Shown here: one piece after another, positions 31,887 through 31,979 of the stretch | Layout: every line of letters starts with the position of its first letter | Position numbering within the stretch: position 1 is the first letter of the stretch | Assembly: GCA_964510205.1 (NCBI GenBank) | Contig: CAZEBW010000041.1 | Span: 1-31,979 of the forward strand | Source of the DNA: CAZEBW01 sp964510205 | Lineage (GTDB): Bacteria > Chloroflexota > Anaerolineae > VGOG01 | Direction: 5' to 3' | Length of the DNA stretch: 31,979 nucleotides | Notes under the pieces: generated by a model | Seen by the model: the letters and a program-made list of their open reading frames with translations, nothing else | Told to the model about the DNA's origin: nothing | Database searches by the model: none | Position numbers and translations under genes: made by a program

Positions 31887-31915
31887 ATTATACCACTTTT
31901 TGGCGAGGTTGTCAA
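31887..31915 (-). promoter_or_regulatory. Consensus sigma-70-type promoter of tetR
   Basis: On the minus strand TTGACA (31910-31915), a spacer of exactly 17 bp, and TATAAT (31887-31892). Both hexamers match consensus fully. The operator follows directly. Confidence 0.85.
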
Positions 31916-31979
31916 GATTCGCGGTGGGAGCGTTACGCATTTGGGACAAGCTCCTGGAAGGCTTCAGGAGGCCAACCCA

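Overview
The window most resembles a monoderm Chloroflexota genome of the Anaerolineae type. This is inference: one solute-binding lipoprotein has the low-complexity VEKEVVVEKE linker common in that phylum, another carries a LysM domain, and spacers are filled with 7-8 bp degenerate repeats. Every intact host gene is on the minus strand; only a transposase and one ComM fragment read plus. Reading along the host genes therefore goes from the right end of the window to the left.

Right end (31.98-28.7 kb): a TetR regulator sits behind a consensus promoter (TTGACA-17-TATAAT) with a GACC-AGTC-GGTC operator at its start. A second copy of the operator lies behind another promoter-like sequence just downstream. 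What follows that second operator is a decayed, deletion-fused remnant of an acyl-CoA ligase and a KASIII-like enzyme. An ISKra4-family element with matching inverted repeats and a 9-bp target duplication then separates the promoter from the next genes.

28.7-18.4 kb: acyl-CoA dehydrogenase, etfB, etfA, a 4-hydroxybutyryl-CoA dehydratase (AbfD)-like protein with altered cofactor ligands, an AMP-forming acyl-CoA ligase, an alpha/beta hydrolase, a fused ADP-forming acyl-CoA synthetase and a QueG-like double [4Fe-4S] protein. Together they look like acid activation and oxidation feeding electrons to ETF.

18.1-7.1 kb: a peptide/opine-type importer (lipoprotein plus two permeases, no ATPase) whose last permease overlaps the large subunit of an aconitase-X enzyme. 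This is followed by a class III aminotransferase, a non-pyrrolysine MttB-family methyltransferase, a 3-hydroxyacyl-CoA-dehydrogenase-family enzyme, the aconitase-X small (swivel) subunit and a beta-lactamase-fold hydrolase. This is the strongest candidate for an undescribed catabolic system: uptake of a small, possibly N-methylated or hydroxylated amino compound, then demethylation, dehydration, oxidation and transamination. The substrate is not known.

6.9-0.9 kb: a second, complete importer (LysM-fused binding protein, two permeases, two ATPases). Its ATPases may also drive the first importer.

Left end (0.9-0 kb): scrambled debris with the C-terminal end of a comM gene on the minus strand, the N-terminal end of a comM gene on the plus strand, and a duplicated gene end with its terminator. 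No tRNA, rRNA or CRISPR array was seen.
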